54,532 nucleotides of DNA from JBQTHI01 sp052390035 (GTDB lineage Bacteria > Actinomycetota > Acidimicrobiia > Spongiisociales > ZC4RG35): the NCBI GenBank assembly GCA_052390035.1, contig JBQTHI010000055.1, forward strand, positions 1-54,532. Reading direction: 5' to 3'. A program made the translations under genes and the position numbers. This document shows, piece by piece, positions 32,811-40,604 of this stretch (its first letter is position 1; each line of letters opens with the position of its first letter). Under the pieces are notes generated by a model. That model was not told the origin of the DNA and ran no database searches. It saw only the letters and a list, made by a program, of their open reading frames with translations.

Positions 32811-33281
32811 TCAACCGCGGGCTAATTCTTTGACGGTCTCCAACAGCATGGCGTGCTTGCGGGTGTCGAGCCGCATCGATTCGAACAGGGCCGACCACCA
32901 CGCGGTGTCGGCCACCTCTCCGACGATCTTGTCGAGCTCCTTCAAATCCTTCTCGTCGTCTCGCTCCATCACCAAAAGCTCTTCGGTCAGCTCGAGCAGA
33001 TGTTCGCGCTCTTCGCCGATGTCGGTCCCCCCACCGAGCCCCATCCGGGTTTCGATGTCATCGCGCTGGGAATATTCGGCTCTCACCCAGTTGACCATGT
33101 CCTGGAATAGACGGTGGTGGCGCACTTCGTCGTCGATGATCATCTGGATGAGGAAGCGAACTCGATCGCTTCTCGTCTCCTCGGCCAAATGGGCGTAGGT
33201 GCGGAGCGCCTCCCGCTCGGTGTCCATGTGCTCCTGCAAATAGTGAGCCAGCTGCTGGGCCCAGATGTCGACATCGACCAC
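32811..33281 (-). CDS. Ferritin-like four-helix protein
   Basis: 156 residues, nearly all helical. EREALRTYAHLAEETRSDRV and MIIDDEVRHHRLFQDMV give the E...Y and DExxHH patterns of the first metal half-site. LDTRKHAMLLETV supplies a possible second. This suggests a rubrerythrin- or ferritin-like di-metal protein, although the second half-site is weaker. GTG 33281 follows GGAGGAATCC. It is 16 bases upstream of the aldehyde dehydrogenase stop, so it ends the minus-strand operon. Its role may be iron or peroxide handling, or a structural four-helix protein. Confidence 0.7.
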   Translation of the reverse strand: MVDVDIWAQQLAHYLQEHMDTEREALRTYAHLAEETRSDRVRFLIQMIIDDEVRHHRLFQDMVNWVRAEYSQRDDIETRMGLGGGTDIGEEREHLLELTEELLVMERDDEKDLKELDKIVGEVADTAWWSALFESMRLDTRKHAMLLETVKELARG

Positions 33282-33297
33282 GGATTCCTCCTGTTGC

Positions 33298-34764
33298 TCA
33301 AGTCCCGATGAAGACGGTGCGTTGCTGGGTGTAAAAGTCCATCACCGTTGGACCCAGCTGCTCTTTATGCATCCCGGTTCCCGACATCTTGATTCCCCCG
33401 AAGGGGGCGGTGAGGGCGGTACCGATCGTTGGCCGGTTGATGCGCACAACGCCTGCCTGTGATTCCCGGGCGAAGCGCTGCGCACTGGCAAGGCTGGTGG
33501 TGCAAATGGAGGCGGTCAACCCGTATTCGGTGTCGTTGGCCCGGGTGATGGCCTCACCTACGGATCCCACCTGTTCGAAGCCGATCACCGGCCCGAACAC
33601 CTCGGTGCAGGAAAGCGTCATCTCCGGATGGACCTCTGCCAATATCGTCGGTGGGAAGAACCAGCCCCGATCGAAGTCCGGCCCGCCCAGCCGGGAGCCG
33701 CCCGTTACCAATCTGGCTCCGTCTTTGATGGCCGATTCGACCACGGATGTCATGTTGTCGACTGACCGCTGGTCGATCAACGGCCCCATATCCACCCCGT
33801 CGGTCAGGCCCGAGCCAACCTTTAGTTTGGCCGCCGCCGCGGTAACCGCTTCGAGCAACGAGGAATGAATCCCGTCTTCGACGATTACCCGGCCCGCGCC
33901 TGTGCAAGCCTGACCGCTGAGCGCAAATGCCGAGCGCACGACGACTTGGGCCGCGCGGTCAACATCGGCATCGTTCAGTACCACCACCGGGTTGTTTCCA
34001 CCAAGTTCAAGTTGCCCCCGCCGGCCCAGACCGAGGGCGGCGTGGATCCGTCGACCCACGGCGGTGGAACCGGTGAAGGTGATGGCGCGGACTCGTTCGT
34101 CGGCCACCACCAGGCTGCCCGCCCCAAACCCGTGGACAACGTTCAACACCCCGCTTGGTAGGCCGCCTTCCACCAGGGCCAGCGCAAGTCGTTCGCCCAT
34201 CATCGGGGTCATAGATGAGGGCTTGAAGACGACTGTGTTGCCGGCGGCCAGCGCCGGGCCCAGCTTGCGTGACGCCAGGCTGAGCGGAAAGTTCCACGGG
34301 GTTATCGCCCCCACCACCCCGACCGGATCGAGCACGGTCATCACCTGGACGGTCGGGTCGTCGGTCGGAAACGTCGCTCCCTGAAGCCGCAGAGCTTCGC
34401 CTGCGTAGAGGCGGAAGTTGGCGGCGGTTCTTCTCACCTCGTTGCGGGCATCGGCGAGAGGCTTGCCCATCTCGGCCACCATCTCCCGAGCGATCTCCTC
34501 CTCATCGCCATCGAGGGCAGCGGCCGCCCGTTCCAGGCAGGCCGACCGCAGGGGGGCCGGCGTCGCCGACCACTCCTCCAACGCCCCGGAGGCGGCGTCC
34601 ACTGCCGCCTTGACGTCAACCGCCTGCGAGTCGGGGGCGATGGCAGTAACCACGTCGATGTCGGCGGGGTTGAAGACCTTGAAGGTGCCCCCGCCGGTGG
34701 CCGGAGAAAGTTCGCCACCTATCCGGTTGCGCACCAACAGCGGGACGTCGACGGTCGTAGTCAT
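33298..34764 (-). CDS. NAD(P)-dependent aldehyde dehydrogenase
   Basis: 488 residues. It oxidises an aldehyde to the acid. The cofactor site is ITPWNFPLSLASRKLGPALA followed by AGNTVVFKPSSMTP, and FTGSTAVGRRI. The general base Glu is in LELGGNNPVVV, and the nucleophile Cys in SGQACTGAGR. The sequence is closest in style to the benzaldehyde/vanillin-type dehydrogenases (GGxQACTG, PFGGIKMSGTG). ATG 34764 overlaps the GlcG stop by four bases (ATGA), so the two are co-translated. It may process an aldehyde from the neighbouring di-iron enzyme's reaction. Confidence 0.94.
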   Translation of the reverse strand: MTTTVDVPLLVRNRIGGELSPATGGGTFKVFNPADIDVVTAIAPDSQAVDVKAAVDAASGALEEWSATPAPLRSACLERAAAALDGDEEEIAREMVAEMGKPLADARNEVRRTAANFRLYAGEALRLQGATFPTDDPTVQVMTVLDPVGVVGAITPWNFPLSLASRKLGPALAAGNTVVFKPSSMTPMMGERLALALVEGGLPSGVLNVVHGFGAGSLVVADERVRAITFTGSTAVGRRIHAALGLGRRGQLELGGNNPVVVLNDADVDRAAQVVVRSAFALSGQACTGAGRVIVEDGIHSSLLEAVTAAAAKLKVGSGLTDGVDMGPLIDQRSVDNMTSVVESAIKDGARLVTGGSRLGGPDFDRGWFFPPTILAEVHPEMTLSCTEVFGPVIGFEQVGSVGEAITRANDTEYGLTASICTTSLASAQRFARESQAGVVRINRPTIGTALTAPFGGIKMSGTGMHKEQLGPTVMDFYTQQRTVFIGT

Positions 34765-35213
34765 TTCTCCCACTTCGAATAGTCGGCGACCCTGCCCAGG
34801 TGGTTCATCAGAGCATCAATCCCGGCCTTACAACATGCAATGTCCTGCTCGCCGTTGCCACCACTGGCGGCGATGGCCCCGACTACCTCACCATCGACCT
34901 CGATTGGCCACCCTCCCACAAAAATGGTGAACCGGCCCATGTGCTGGGTCATGATTCCGAAGGCCTCCTCCCCGGGTACGGCGTTGCGATAGAAGTGAGT
35001 GGGCTTGCGATGGCCGGCGGCGGTGAATGCCTTGTTGACGGCAATCTCGACGCTCGTCACTTTTCCCCCGTCCAGGCGGCGGAGAGCGATGGGGTAGCCG
35101 GCAGCGTCGGACACACACAGCACTTCGGGAACCCCCTGCGACTCGGCCGCCTTCTGGGCTTCGTCGAGCATGAGGTTCGCCTCCGCCAGGGTTAGTTGTT
35201 GAACGCTTCGCAT
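34761..35213 (-). CDS. GlcG/HbpS-family protein
   Basis: 150 residues. LTLAEANLMLDEAQKAAESQ, followed by LCVSDAAGYPIALRRLDGGK, KAFTAAGHRKPT and VGAIAASGGNGEQDIACCKA, match the GlcG/HbpS fold. Members bind heme, cobalamin-like ligands or small metabolites, or act as accessory catabolic enzymes. The ATG is preceded by GGAGGATCG. A candidate GntR site lies 36 bases upstream. It heads an operon with aldehyde dehydrogenase and probably the ferritin-like gene. Confidence 0.88.
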   Translation of the reverse strand: MRSVQQLTLAEANLMLDEAQKAAESQGVPEVLCVSDAAGYPIALRRLDGGKVTSVEIAVNKAFTAAGHRKPTHFYRNAVPGEEAFGIMTQHMGRFTIFVGGWPIEVDGEVVGAIAASGGNGEQDIACCKAGIDALMNHLGRVADYSKWEK

Positions 35214-35243
35214 CGATCCTCCAGACCCGTCTTGACGTTTCGC

Positions 35244-35258
35244 ATAAAGTATACAAAA
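35244..35258. promoter_or_regulatory. Candidate GntR site upstream of the GlcG gene
   Basis: AAAGTATACAAAAGG contains the palindrome GTATAC (35249-35254) and shares TATACAAAAG with the site at 36077-36091. It lies 36 bases upstream of the GlcG start and between two minus-strand genes. Likely bound by the adjacent GntR protein; inference from similarity. Confidence 0.45.
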
Positions 35259-35302
35259 GGTAGAAGGGGATACGCCGGTGAGAACTGCCTTCTTGAGTCG
35301 CC

Positions 35303-35986
35303 CTATTTGGCGAGTGATTTGCGGCGCGACTGCTTGGGACGATCGATCATCTTGAGGAACTCCCGAGCAGAGTCGTCAACATGCTGACGGGTGACCTGCT
35401 CTGCCCGCTCCTCGTCACCACCGCTGATCAGCTCGAGAATGCGGGCGTGCTCCGGCCAGGAAATCGGTGCCCGCTCCCGCACCTCGGTGGCGAATAGCCA
35501 TTCGATCTTGGCTGGCAGGTTGGCGGCCAGCTCATACAGGTATCCATTTCCGGAAGCCTCGGCCAGCGCCACATGGAACATTTGATGAAGACGGGGCATC
35601 GCCGCTCGATCACCCGCCCGAACCGCCTTGCGCCCTTCCGAGATGATCTCCTTGAGCGTGTCTAGGTGCACTTGGACCCGGCGCCGGGCGGCGAGTCGTG
35701 CTGCCAGACCCTCCAGCATGCTGCGGACTTCGAACAACTCAACCGCCTCTTCAGCGGAGATCATCGCCACCGACGCACCCCGGCGTGGCACCAAGTCGAC
35801 AAAGCCTTCGGTCTCCAGGGTCGCCAGGGCCTCCCTAACCGGCATCCGCGACACACCGAGCCGCGAGGCAAGATCGTCCTCGACCAATCGATCGCCAGGC
35901 TGCAGGCTGCCGGCCAGGATCCCGTTGCGGATTGCTTCGGCGACAGACTCGCGGAGTGATCGGTGGCGTTTACCTAGGGGTTCCAT
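35303..35986 (-). CDS. GntR-family regulator, FadR/FCD type
   Basis: 227 residues from ATG 35986. The winged helix is VAEAIRNGILAGSLQPGDRL, then VEDDLASRLGVSRMPVREAL. The FCD domain follows with VELFEVRSMLEGLAARLAAR, FHVALAEASGN and His residues in WPEHARI and TRQHVD that would bind a metal. The frame is open upstream to 36193, but that part is low-quality and covers the operator. It is divergent from the di-iron enzyme gene and probably controls that gene and the GlcG-aldehyde dehydrogenase operon. Similar in layout to the GntR at 28501, but not a close copy. Confidence 0.9.
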   Translation of the reverse strand: MEPLGKRHRSLRESVAEAIRNGILAGSLQPGDRLVEDDLASRLGVSRMPVREALATLETEGFVDLVPRRGASVAMISAEEAVELFEVRSMLEGLAARLAARRRVQVHLDTLKEIISEGRKAVRAGDRAAMPRLHQMFHVALAEASGNGYLYELAANLPAKIEWLFATEVRERAPISWPEHARILELISGGDEERAEQVTRQHVDDSAREFLKMIDRPKQSRRKSLAK

Positions 35987-36076
35987 GACGAGTTTCCACT
36001 TGATGGTAAATGGAGCCGACTTGCGCCTCCGGGCATTCCGGACCAGCAACGCAGTAAACCGTTTGACTTTACCTGC

Positions 36077-36091
36077 TGTATACGATATACA
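36077..36091. promoter_or_regulatory. GntR operator in the divergent di-iron enzyme promoter
   Basis: TGTATA-CGA-TATACA is a perfect inverted repeat with a three-base spacer. It lies between the GntR gene (start 35986, minus) and the di-iron enzyme gene (start 36123, plus). This is a typical FadR-subfamily operator shape. It shares TATACAAAAG with the site at 35249. Confidence 0.65.
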
Positions 36092-36122
36092 AAAGACGAA
36101 AGCGAGACAGGAGAGGTTTGTG

Positions 36123-36869
36123 ATGGCGGAGTTGTTGTCCAAAGACGAGTTCCGAGCGGCCCTTAAGGACGCTATGAAGGGACGGGAAGCCAAAGATGCT
36201 TCGTTCAGCCTGGCCTGGTCCGGCGGAGATCTGAAACGTCATCACTTCGCCCGCTGGGCCGAGAACCACTTCCACTACGTCGGGCCCTTCGCCGACTACC
36301 TCGGCTATATCTACGCCAATGCTCCCGACACGGCCACTGATGCCAAGGACTTTCTCCTCCAGAACATGTACGAGGAGGAACTAGCCGACATCCGGCACAC
36401 TGATCTCTTACTGCGCTTCGCCGAGGCGTGCGGCACGAGCAAAGAACGGGTCGAGGATCCCCACAACATGAACCCGGTCACCCGGGGACTGCAGGCATGG
36501 TGCTACATGACCGCCATGCGCCAGAACTGGGTGGTGGCCACGGCCGCTCTGATCGTCGGGCTCGAGTCCCAGGTGCCCGACATCTATCGCCGGCAATATC
36601 CGCCTTTGCTCGAGAAGTACGGTTTCACCGAGGACGAAGCGGAATTCTTCGAGCTCCACATCTCCTCGGACGAGGTTCATGGTGAGCGGGGTTACCAAAT
36701 AGTGCTGAACCATGCCAACACTCCAGAATTGCAAGAGGAGTGCCTCGAGGCCGTGCGTGACGCCGCCGACATGCGCTTTTCGTACACCAAGGCGCTGTTC
36801 GACTACTACGTCAAAGGCGACATGGCCAGTGTTGATGAGGAGGACCTCGCCGGCATCGGATCGGTGTGA
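36123..36869 (+). CDS. Heme-oxygenase-like di-iron enzyme (CADD/TenA-like fold)
   Basis: 248 residues, all-helical. The six metal ligands of heme-oxygenase-like di-iron proteins can be placed: E85 and H92 (EEELADIRHTDLL), E148 (IVGLESQVP), and H179, D183 and H186 (ELHISSDEVH). The spacings match those of the chlamydial protein CADD as I recall them. This superfamily performs O2-dependent chemistry such as N-oxygenation, decarboxylative desaturation or self-sacrificing synthesis of p-aminobenzoate. ATG 36123 follows AGGAGAGG. It is the first gene of an operon with a Rieske ferredoxin and a flavoprotein-Rieske protein, which could supply electrons. Exact reaction unknown. Confidence 0.82.
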   Translation: MAELLSKDEFRAALKDAMKGREAKDASFSLAWSGGDLKRHHFARWAENHFHYVGPFADYLGYIYANAPDTATDAKDFLLQNMYEEELADIRHTDLLLRFAEACGTSKERVEDPHNMNPVTRGLQAWCYMTAMRQNWVVATAALIVGLESQVPDIYRRQYPPLLEKYGFTEDEAEFFELHISSDEVHGERGYQIVLNHANTPELQEECLEAVRDAADMRFSYTKALFDYYVKGDMASVDEEDLAGIGSV

Positions 36870-36918
36870 TCCCGAGGCCGCCAGGGCAACTCAAGCTCCG
36901 CCGGGACGAGGAGGTCGT

Positions 36919-37296
36919 GTGGCGGACTGGGTGAGGGTGGCCGAACTCAAAGAGCTGCAACGTCGCAAGAAGTTGTTGGTGGAGGCGGGCGGCATACCGA
37001 TCGCCGTGTTCTTTGACGATGGTTACGTTTATGCCCTGCGCGACATCTGCATCCACAAACAACGCAACCTGTCCAAGGGTCTGGTCTTTCAGGGCAAGGT
37101 CATCTGCCCAGGACACCAGTGGGCATTCGACCTCCCCACCGGGTGGGTGGACGAGTGGGCAGAATGCCAGCCGACCTTCGCGGTCAAGGTGGAAGGTGGA
37201 GAGGTGTTTGTCGACCCGGAGCCGCGAGTCCGGACGGTTGCACCTCCGCCCGAAGAACGATGGCCTCACGGGCGAGGTGCCGGAGTTGGAGCCTAG
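36919..37296 (+). CDS. Rieske [2Fe-2S] ferredoxin
   Basis: 125 residues. The cluster ligands are C44 and H46 (CIH) and C63 and H66 (CPGH), with normal spacing. The fold begins WVRVAELKELQRRKKLLVEA, typical of nitrite-reductase-small-subunit-like or dioxygenase ferredoxins. The GTG at 36919 has a GACGAGGAGG upstream. The C-terminal tail (RWPHGRGAGVGA) is disordered. Located between the di-iron enzyme and a reductase, so it is the likely electron carrier. Oxygenase ferredoxins usually look just like this, but no Rieske oxygenase alpha subunit is present. Confidence 0.9.
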   Translation: MADWVRVAELKELQRRKKLLVEAGGIPIAVFFDDGYVYALRDICIHKQRNLSKGLVFQGKVICPGHQWAFDLPTGWVDEWAECQPTFAVKVEGGEVFVDPEPRVRTVAPPPEERWPHGRGAGVGA

Positions 37297-37334
37297 AACA
37301 TGGAACGATGGCCAGTGAGGAGAGAGGGGCCGGT

Positions 37335-38897
37335 ATGAGGCGGTTTGTCCTGATCGGCGGCGGCCAGACCTCGGCGTCGGCGGCGAGGACGCTGCGGCGC
37401 GAGGGGTTCGACGGCGAGGTTGTCATTGTCGGCGATGAGAAGCACCCTCCTTACCAACGGCCCCCGTTGTCCAAGGAGTACTTGCAGGGGGCATCGCCCC
37501 TCGAGGATGTGTGGTCGGTCAGCCCAGCGTGGTACGAAGACAACCGCGTCGAACTGAGACTCGGTGTGGAGGCGAAGGAGATCGACCGCTCATCCCGGGA
37601 GGTGATCCTCGCTGGTGACTCGCGTCTCGCCGCCGACGCCGTTCTGATCGCCACCGGTGGGCGGGCACGCCGGCTCCCCGACGTCGCCGGCGAACGTATC
37701 CTCTACCTCCGCACCCTCGAGGAGTCGGATCAGCTCAAGGTCCATCTGGGCACCGGTCGCCGGATCGTCATCGTCGGGGCCGGCTTCATCGGCTCCGAGG
37801 TCTCCGCTTCCGCCCGGGAGGCCGGTGCAGAGGTCATCGTTTTGGAGGCGCTGGAAGTGCCTCTGGAAAGGGTCCTCGGCAAGGAACTCGGCGAGGTATG
37901 CGGAGCGGTCCACCGATATCACGGAGTCGATCTCCGCACCAGCACCGGCATGGAGTCCATCAAAGAGACGACCTCGGGGGTGGTGGTTCGCACGACCAAA
38001 GGGGAAGACATCGAAGGCGACGCGGCGGTGATCGGGATTGGTATGCAGCCCAACGTGGAGATCGCTCGCGCCTCAGAGATCACCGTCGGGAATGGAATCC
38101 GGGTAGACGAGTTCTGCCGGACATCGCTCGAGGGCGTCTTCGCCGCTGGTGACGTCGCCAATCACTACCACCCGATTTTCGACCGCCGGATGCGCGTCGA
38201 GCACTTCGACAACGCCACCCGCCACGGCACTGCTGCTGCCCGCAACATGCTGGGAATGCGGACCCCTTATGTCGATGCTCACTGGTTCTGGTCCGACCAG
38301 TACAACCACAGCTATCAATATGTGGGCCACGCCGAGAAGTGGGACAAGACGGTGGTGCGCGGCTCAATTGAGGATCGCGACTTCGTCGTGTTTTACATGC
38401 TCGACGGTCTGGTGGAAGCCGCCTTCGCCATCGACCGGGGCGCCGACGTGCTCGTCGCTAAGTCTCTAATCACCGAGCGCCGGAAGATCGATCCGGCCGT
38501 CCTGGCCGACGAGGATCAGGACCTGGGCGAACTGCTGATTCCTCCCGAACCCGAGGTGGATCCGGTGCCGGCCGGCCCCGATGCATTGGGCGCCTTCGTC
38601 AGAGCGGCCCGGTCCGGCCAGGTACCCGAGGGAATCGTTCGGCGATTCGAAGTCGAAGGAGTCGAGATGGCCATCGCTCGCTACCGGGGACGCGCTTTCG
38701 CACTTCACAACCTCTGCACCCACCTGGCGTGCCATCTCGCCTCGGGAAAAGTGGACGGCGGCGGCCTGGTGTGCCTCTGCCACGGGTCGATCTTCGACCT
38801 CGCCACCGGCGAGCCCACCAACCCTCCCGCCACCAAGTGGGTCCGCACCTATCCGGTGAAAGAAGAGAACGGTCAGATCTACGTGTCGCTCCGCTGA
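37335..38897 (+). CDS. FAD/NAD-dependent ferredoxin reductase with fused C-terminal Rieske domain
   Basis: 520 residues. Residues 1 to about 400 form an oxygenase-type ferredoxin reductase. The FAD motif FVLIGGGQTSASAA has Ser where the third Gly usually is. PPYQRPPLSKEYLQG is typical of this family. The NAD motif is IVIVGAGFIGSEVSASA, and the FAD-binding end is GVFAAGDVAN. The last 100 residues are a Rieske domain with C461, H463, C480 and H483 (CTH; CLCH). The fusion could pass electrons from NAD(P)H through FAD to its own cluster and on to the separate ferredoxin or the di-iron enzyme. Start ATG 37335. Confidence 0.92.
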   Translation: MRRFVLIGGGQTSASAARTLRREGFDGEVVIVGDEKHPPYQRPPLSKEYLQGASPLEDVWSVSPAWYEDNRVELRLGVEAKEIDRSSREVILAGDSRLAADAVLIATGGRARRLPDVAGERILYLRTLEESDQLKVHLGTGRRIVIVGAGFIGSEVSASAREAGAEVIVLEALEVPLERVLGKELGEVCGAVHRYHGVDLRTSTGMESIKETTSGVVVRTTKGEDIEGDAAVIGIGMQPNVEIARASEITVGNGIRVDEFCRTSLEGVFAAGDVANHYHPIFDRRMRVEHFDNATRHGTAAARNMLGMRTPYVDAHWFWSDQYNHSYQYVGHAEKWDKTVVRGSIEDRDFVVFYMLDGLVEAAFAIDRGADVLVAKSLITERRKIDPAVLADEDQDLGELLIPPEPEVDPVPAGPDALGAFVRAARSGQVPEGIVRRFEVEGVEMAIARYRGRAFALHNLCTHLACHLASGKVDGGGLVCLCHGSIFDLATGEPTNPPATKWVRTYPVKEENGQIYVSLR

Positions 38898-38903
38898 GCC
38901 GTC

Positions 38904-39665
38904 GTGAATCTTGAATTAGTAAACCGCCGGGCGCTGGTCCTCGGCTCGTCCGATGGTCTGGGTATGGCGATAGCGGAGGGTCTGGTGGCCGAAGGGGCGC
39001 AGGTTGCGATCAACGGGCGCAACGCCGACCGCCTGCGAGAGGCATCCGAACGCCTCGGAGCCCTGGCTATTCCCGGGGACCTCGTCACCGACGCTGACCG
39101 GGTGGTGACCTCCGCCATCGACGCCCTGGGAGGTCTCGATGTGTTGGTGGTCAACACCGCCGGCGGAGCTCCCGGCGGTCTTCTCGACAACCCGCCGGCG
39201 GCCACCGAGGCCGCCTTCGCCTCGATGCTGCGCCCGGCGTTGACCGCGGCCCGCACCGCGGTTCAGGCGCTCCGTGCATCCGGGCGCGGGCGGTTGCTGT
39301 TCATCGCCGCCCGCTCTGTCCTCGAAGCGACCCCGGGACTTGCCCTCTCATCCATCTTTCGCAGCGGGGTGGCGGCCGCCGCTCGGTCCCTCGCCGTCGA
39401 GCTGGCTCCCGAGGTCCTGGTCAACGTGGTCGTCCCCGGCCAGTTCGACACCGGCGCCTATCAACGCCTCGAATCGTGGCAGGCACAGCGCAACGGCACC
39501 ACCACCGAGCTGACGCGGTCACATAACCTCGCCGACACACCCCTCGGCCGGTTGGGACGGGCCGAAGAACTGTCTGACGTGGTGGTGTTCCTGTGCTCGG
39601 CCCGCTCCTCGTATGTGACCGGGTCGATAATCCGGGTCGACGGCGGCGCCGTCAAAGGGTTCTGA
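38904..39665 (+). CDS. Short-chain dehydrogenase/reductase-like protein, catalytic Tyr and Lys missing
   Basis: 253 residues. The Rossmann motif is ALVLGSSDGLGMAIAEGLVA. NGRNADRLREASERL suggests NADP preference, and LVVNTAGGAPGG replaces the usual NNAG. At the active site, the YxxxK block reads SSIFRSGVAAAARSLA: Tyr is Ser and Lys is Arg in my alignment. The C-terminus (SYVTGSIIRVDGGAVKGF) is normal. A subgroup of SDRs lacks the tetrad in this way; its members may use other residues or be non-catalytic. It is six bases after the reductase gene, in the same operon. Confidence 0.85.
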   Translation: MNLELVNRRALVLGSSDGLGMAIAEGLVAEGAQVAINGRNADRLREASERLGALAIPGDLVTDADRVVTSAIDALGGLDVLVVNTAGGAPGGLLDNPPAATEAAFASMLRPALTAARTAVQALRASGRGRLLFIAARSVLEATPGLALSSIFRSGVAAAARSLAVELAPEVLVNVVVPGQFDTGAYQRLESWQAQRNGTTTELTRSHNLADTPLGRLGRAEELSDVVVFLCSARSSYVTGSIIRVDGGAVKGF

Positions 39666-39686
39666 ACGGAGCTAGAAGGGAGCACC

Positions 39687-39965
39687 ATGGCCCTCGCCAC
39701 CAATCATGAGATCGATACGTTCCTTTCCCAGCAGGACGCCTGGGCCAGGGAAGGCGACGCCCTGGTCTCGGAGTGGAAATTCAAGGACTTCAACCAGGCG
39801 CTGGGATTTGTAGTGCGGGTAGCGATGGCCGCCGAAAAGGCCGATCACCACCCGGACATCGACATTCGTTGGAACAGGGTACGGCTCATGCTCAGCACCC
39901 ACTCGGAGGGTGGGGTGACCGCGCGTGATCTGAAGCTCGCCGCCCGGATCAACCAGTCCGCCTAA
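39687..39965 (+). CDS. phhB: Pterin-4a-carbinolamine dehydratase
   Basis: 92 residues. KDFNQALGFVVRVAMAAEKA, followed by DHHPDIDIRWNRVRLMLSTH and SEGGVTARDLKLA, is the PCD fold with its conserved His-His-Pro motif. The enzyme dehydrates 4a-hydroxytetrahydropterin after pterin-dependent hydroxylation. No aromatic amino-acid hydroxylase is in the window, so it may serve one elsewhere or have a moonlighting role. AGAAGGGAG precedes the ATG. Its stop overlaps the convergent SirB1-domain gene by four bases. Confidence 0.9.
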   Translation: MALATNHEIDTFLSQQDAWAREGDALVSEWKFKDFNQALGFVVRVAMAAEKADHHPDIDIRWNRVRLMLSTHSEGGVTARDLKLAARINQSA

Positions 39966-40579
39966 ACCACCGCCTGACAAGCCGCAACCCACTCGAGGCT
40001 CGACTCGTCGCCCGCCGCCCGGTAGCGGGTCTCGAGATTGGCGAGAATCCGGGTGATGATCGTCCTGGTTTCAACAGCTCTCAACCAGGTGGGTTCCAGG
40101 CGCGGAGGACCTCCGATAGACTCGGCAACCAGACGGGCGGCTTCGTCGGATCCGATGGCCTCACCGAAGTGGAAGGGGTCGACCAACTGTCCGGCGGCAT
40201 AGACGAGGAAGTGTCCCGGCAGCCCCACCCCTTCGACTTCGATCCCCGCCCGCCGACCTACTTCGATCCAGATCACCGAGACGATGATTGGCAGGCCACG
40301 CCGGCTATCGAGCACCCGGTGCAGGAAGGCGTTGTCGATGTTGTCGTAGTCGTCGGTGTTGCCGCCGATCCCTTCCTGAATCGAGATGACCCTGCGCAAC
40401 GCCAGGTTGTGGTTGCCATCGACCAGGGCGGCCATCCGATCGAGCCGGCCGAGATAGCTGGGACCATCCAGTTCGGGATCAACGAAGGTGCCGAGCAGCA
40501 GGCATACCTCGGCCAGCCGATCAGTCGCCACCAGTTGGGGCAGCCGCCCCACCCTCTCGATGATCCCCGGAGTCGTCAT
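39962..40579 (-). CDS. SirB1-type transglutaminase-like protein
   Basis: 205 residues from ATG 40579. YDNIDNAFLHRVLDSRRGLP, then IIVSVIWIEVGRRAGIEVEG and VGLPGHFLVY, match the Transglut_core2 (SirB1) domain. The usual Cys nucleophile position in these proteins reads Ile/Ser here (GLPIIVSVIW), so hydrolase or transferase activity is doubtful. The His (PGHF) is present. The upstream frame (to 40603) overlaps the era stop region. Last gene of the long minus-strand core operon. Confidence 0.82.
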   Translation of the reverse strand: MTTPGIIERVGRLPQLVATDRLAEVCLLLGTFVDPELDGPSYLGRLDRMAALVDGNHNLALRRVISIQEGIGGNTDDYDNIDNAFLHRVLDSRRGLPIIVSVIWIEVGRRAGIEVEGVGLPGHFLVYAAGQLVDPFHFGEAIGSDEAARLVAESIGGPPRLEPTWLRAVETRTIITRILANLETRYRAAGDESSLEWVAACQAVV

Positions 40580-40604
40580 CGCCACCTCACGATCACTGGT
40601 CAAT

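Noticed and set aside
35987..36193. N-terminal extension of the second GntR protein
   Set aside because: It would cover the operator at 36077, and its residues are unlike a GntR N-terminus. ATG 35986 directly precedes the winged helix.
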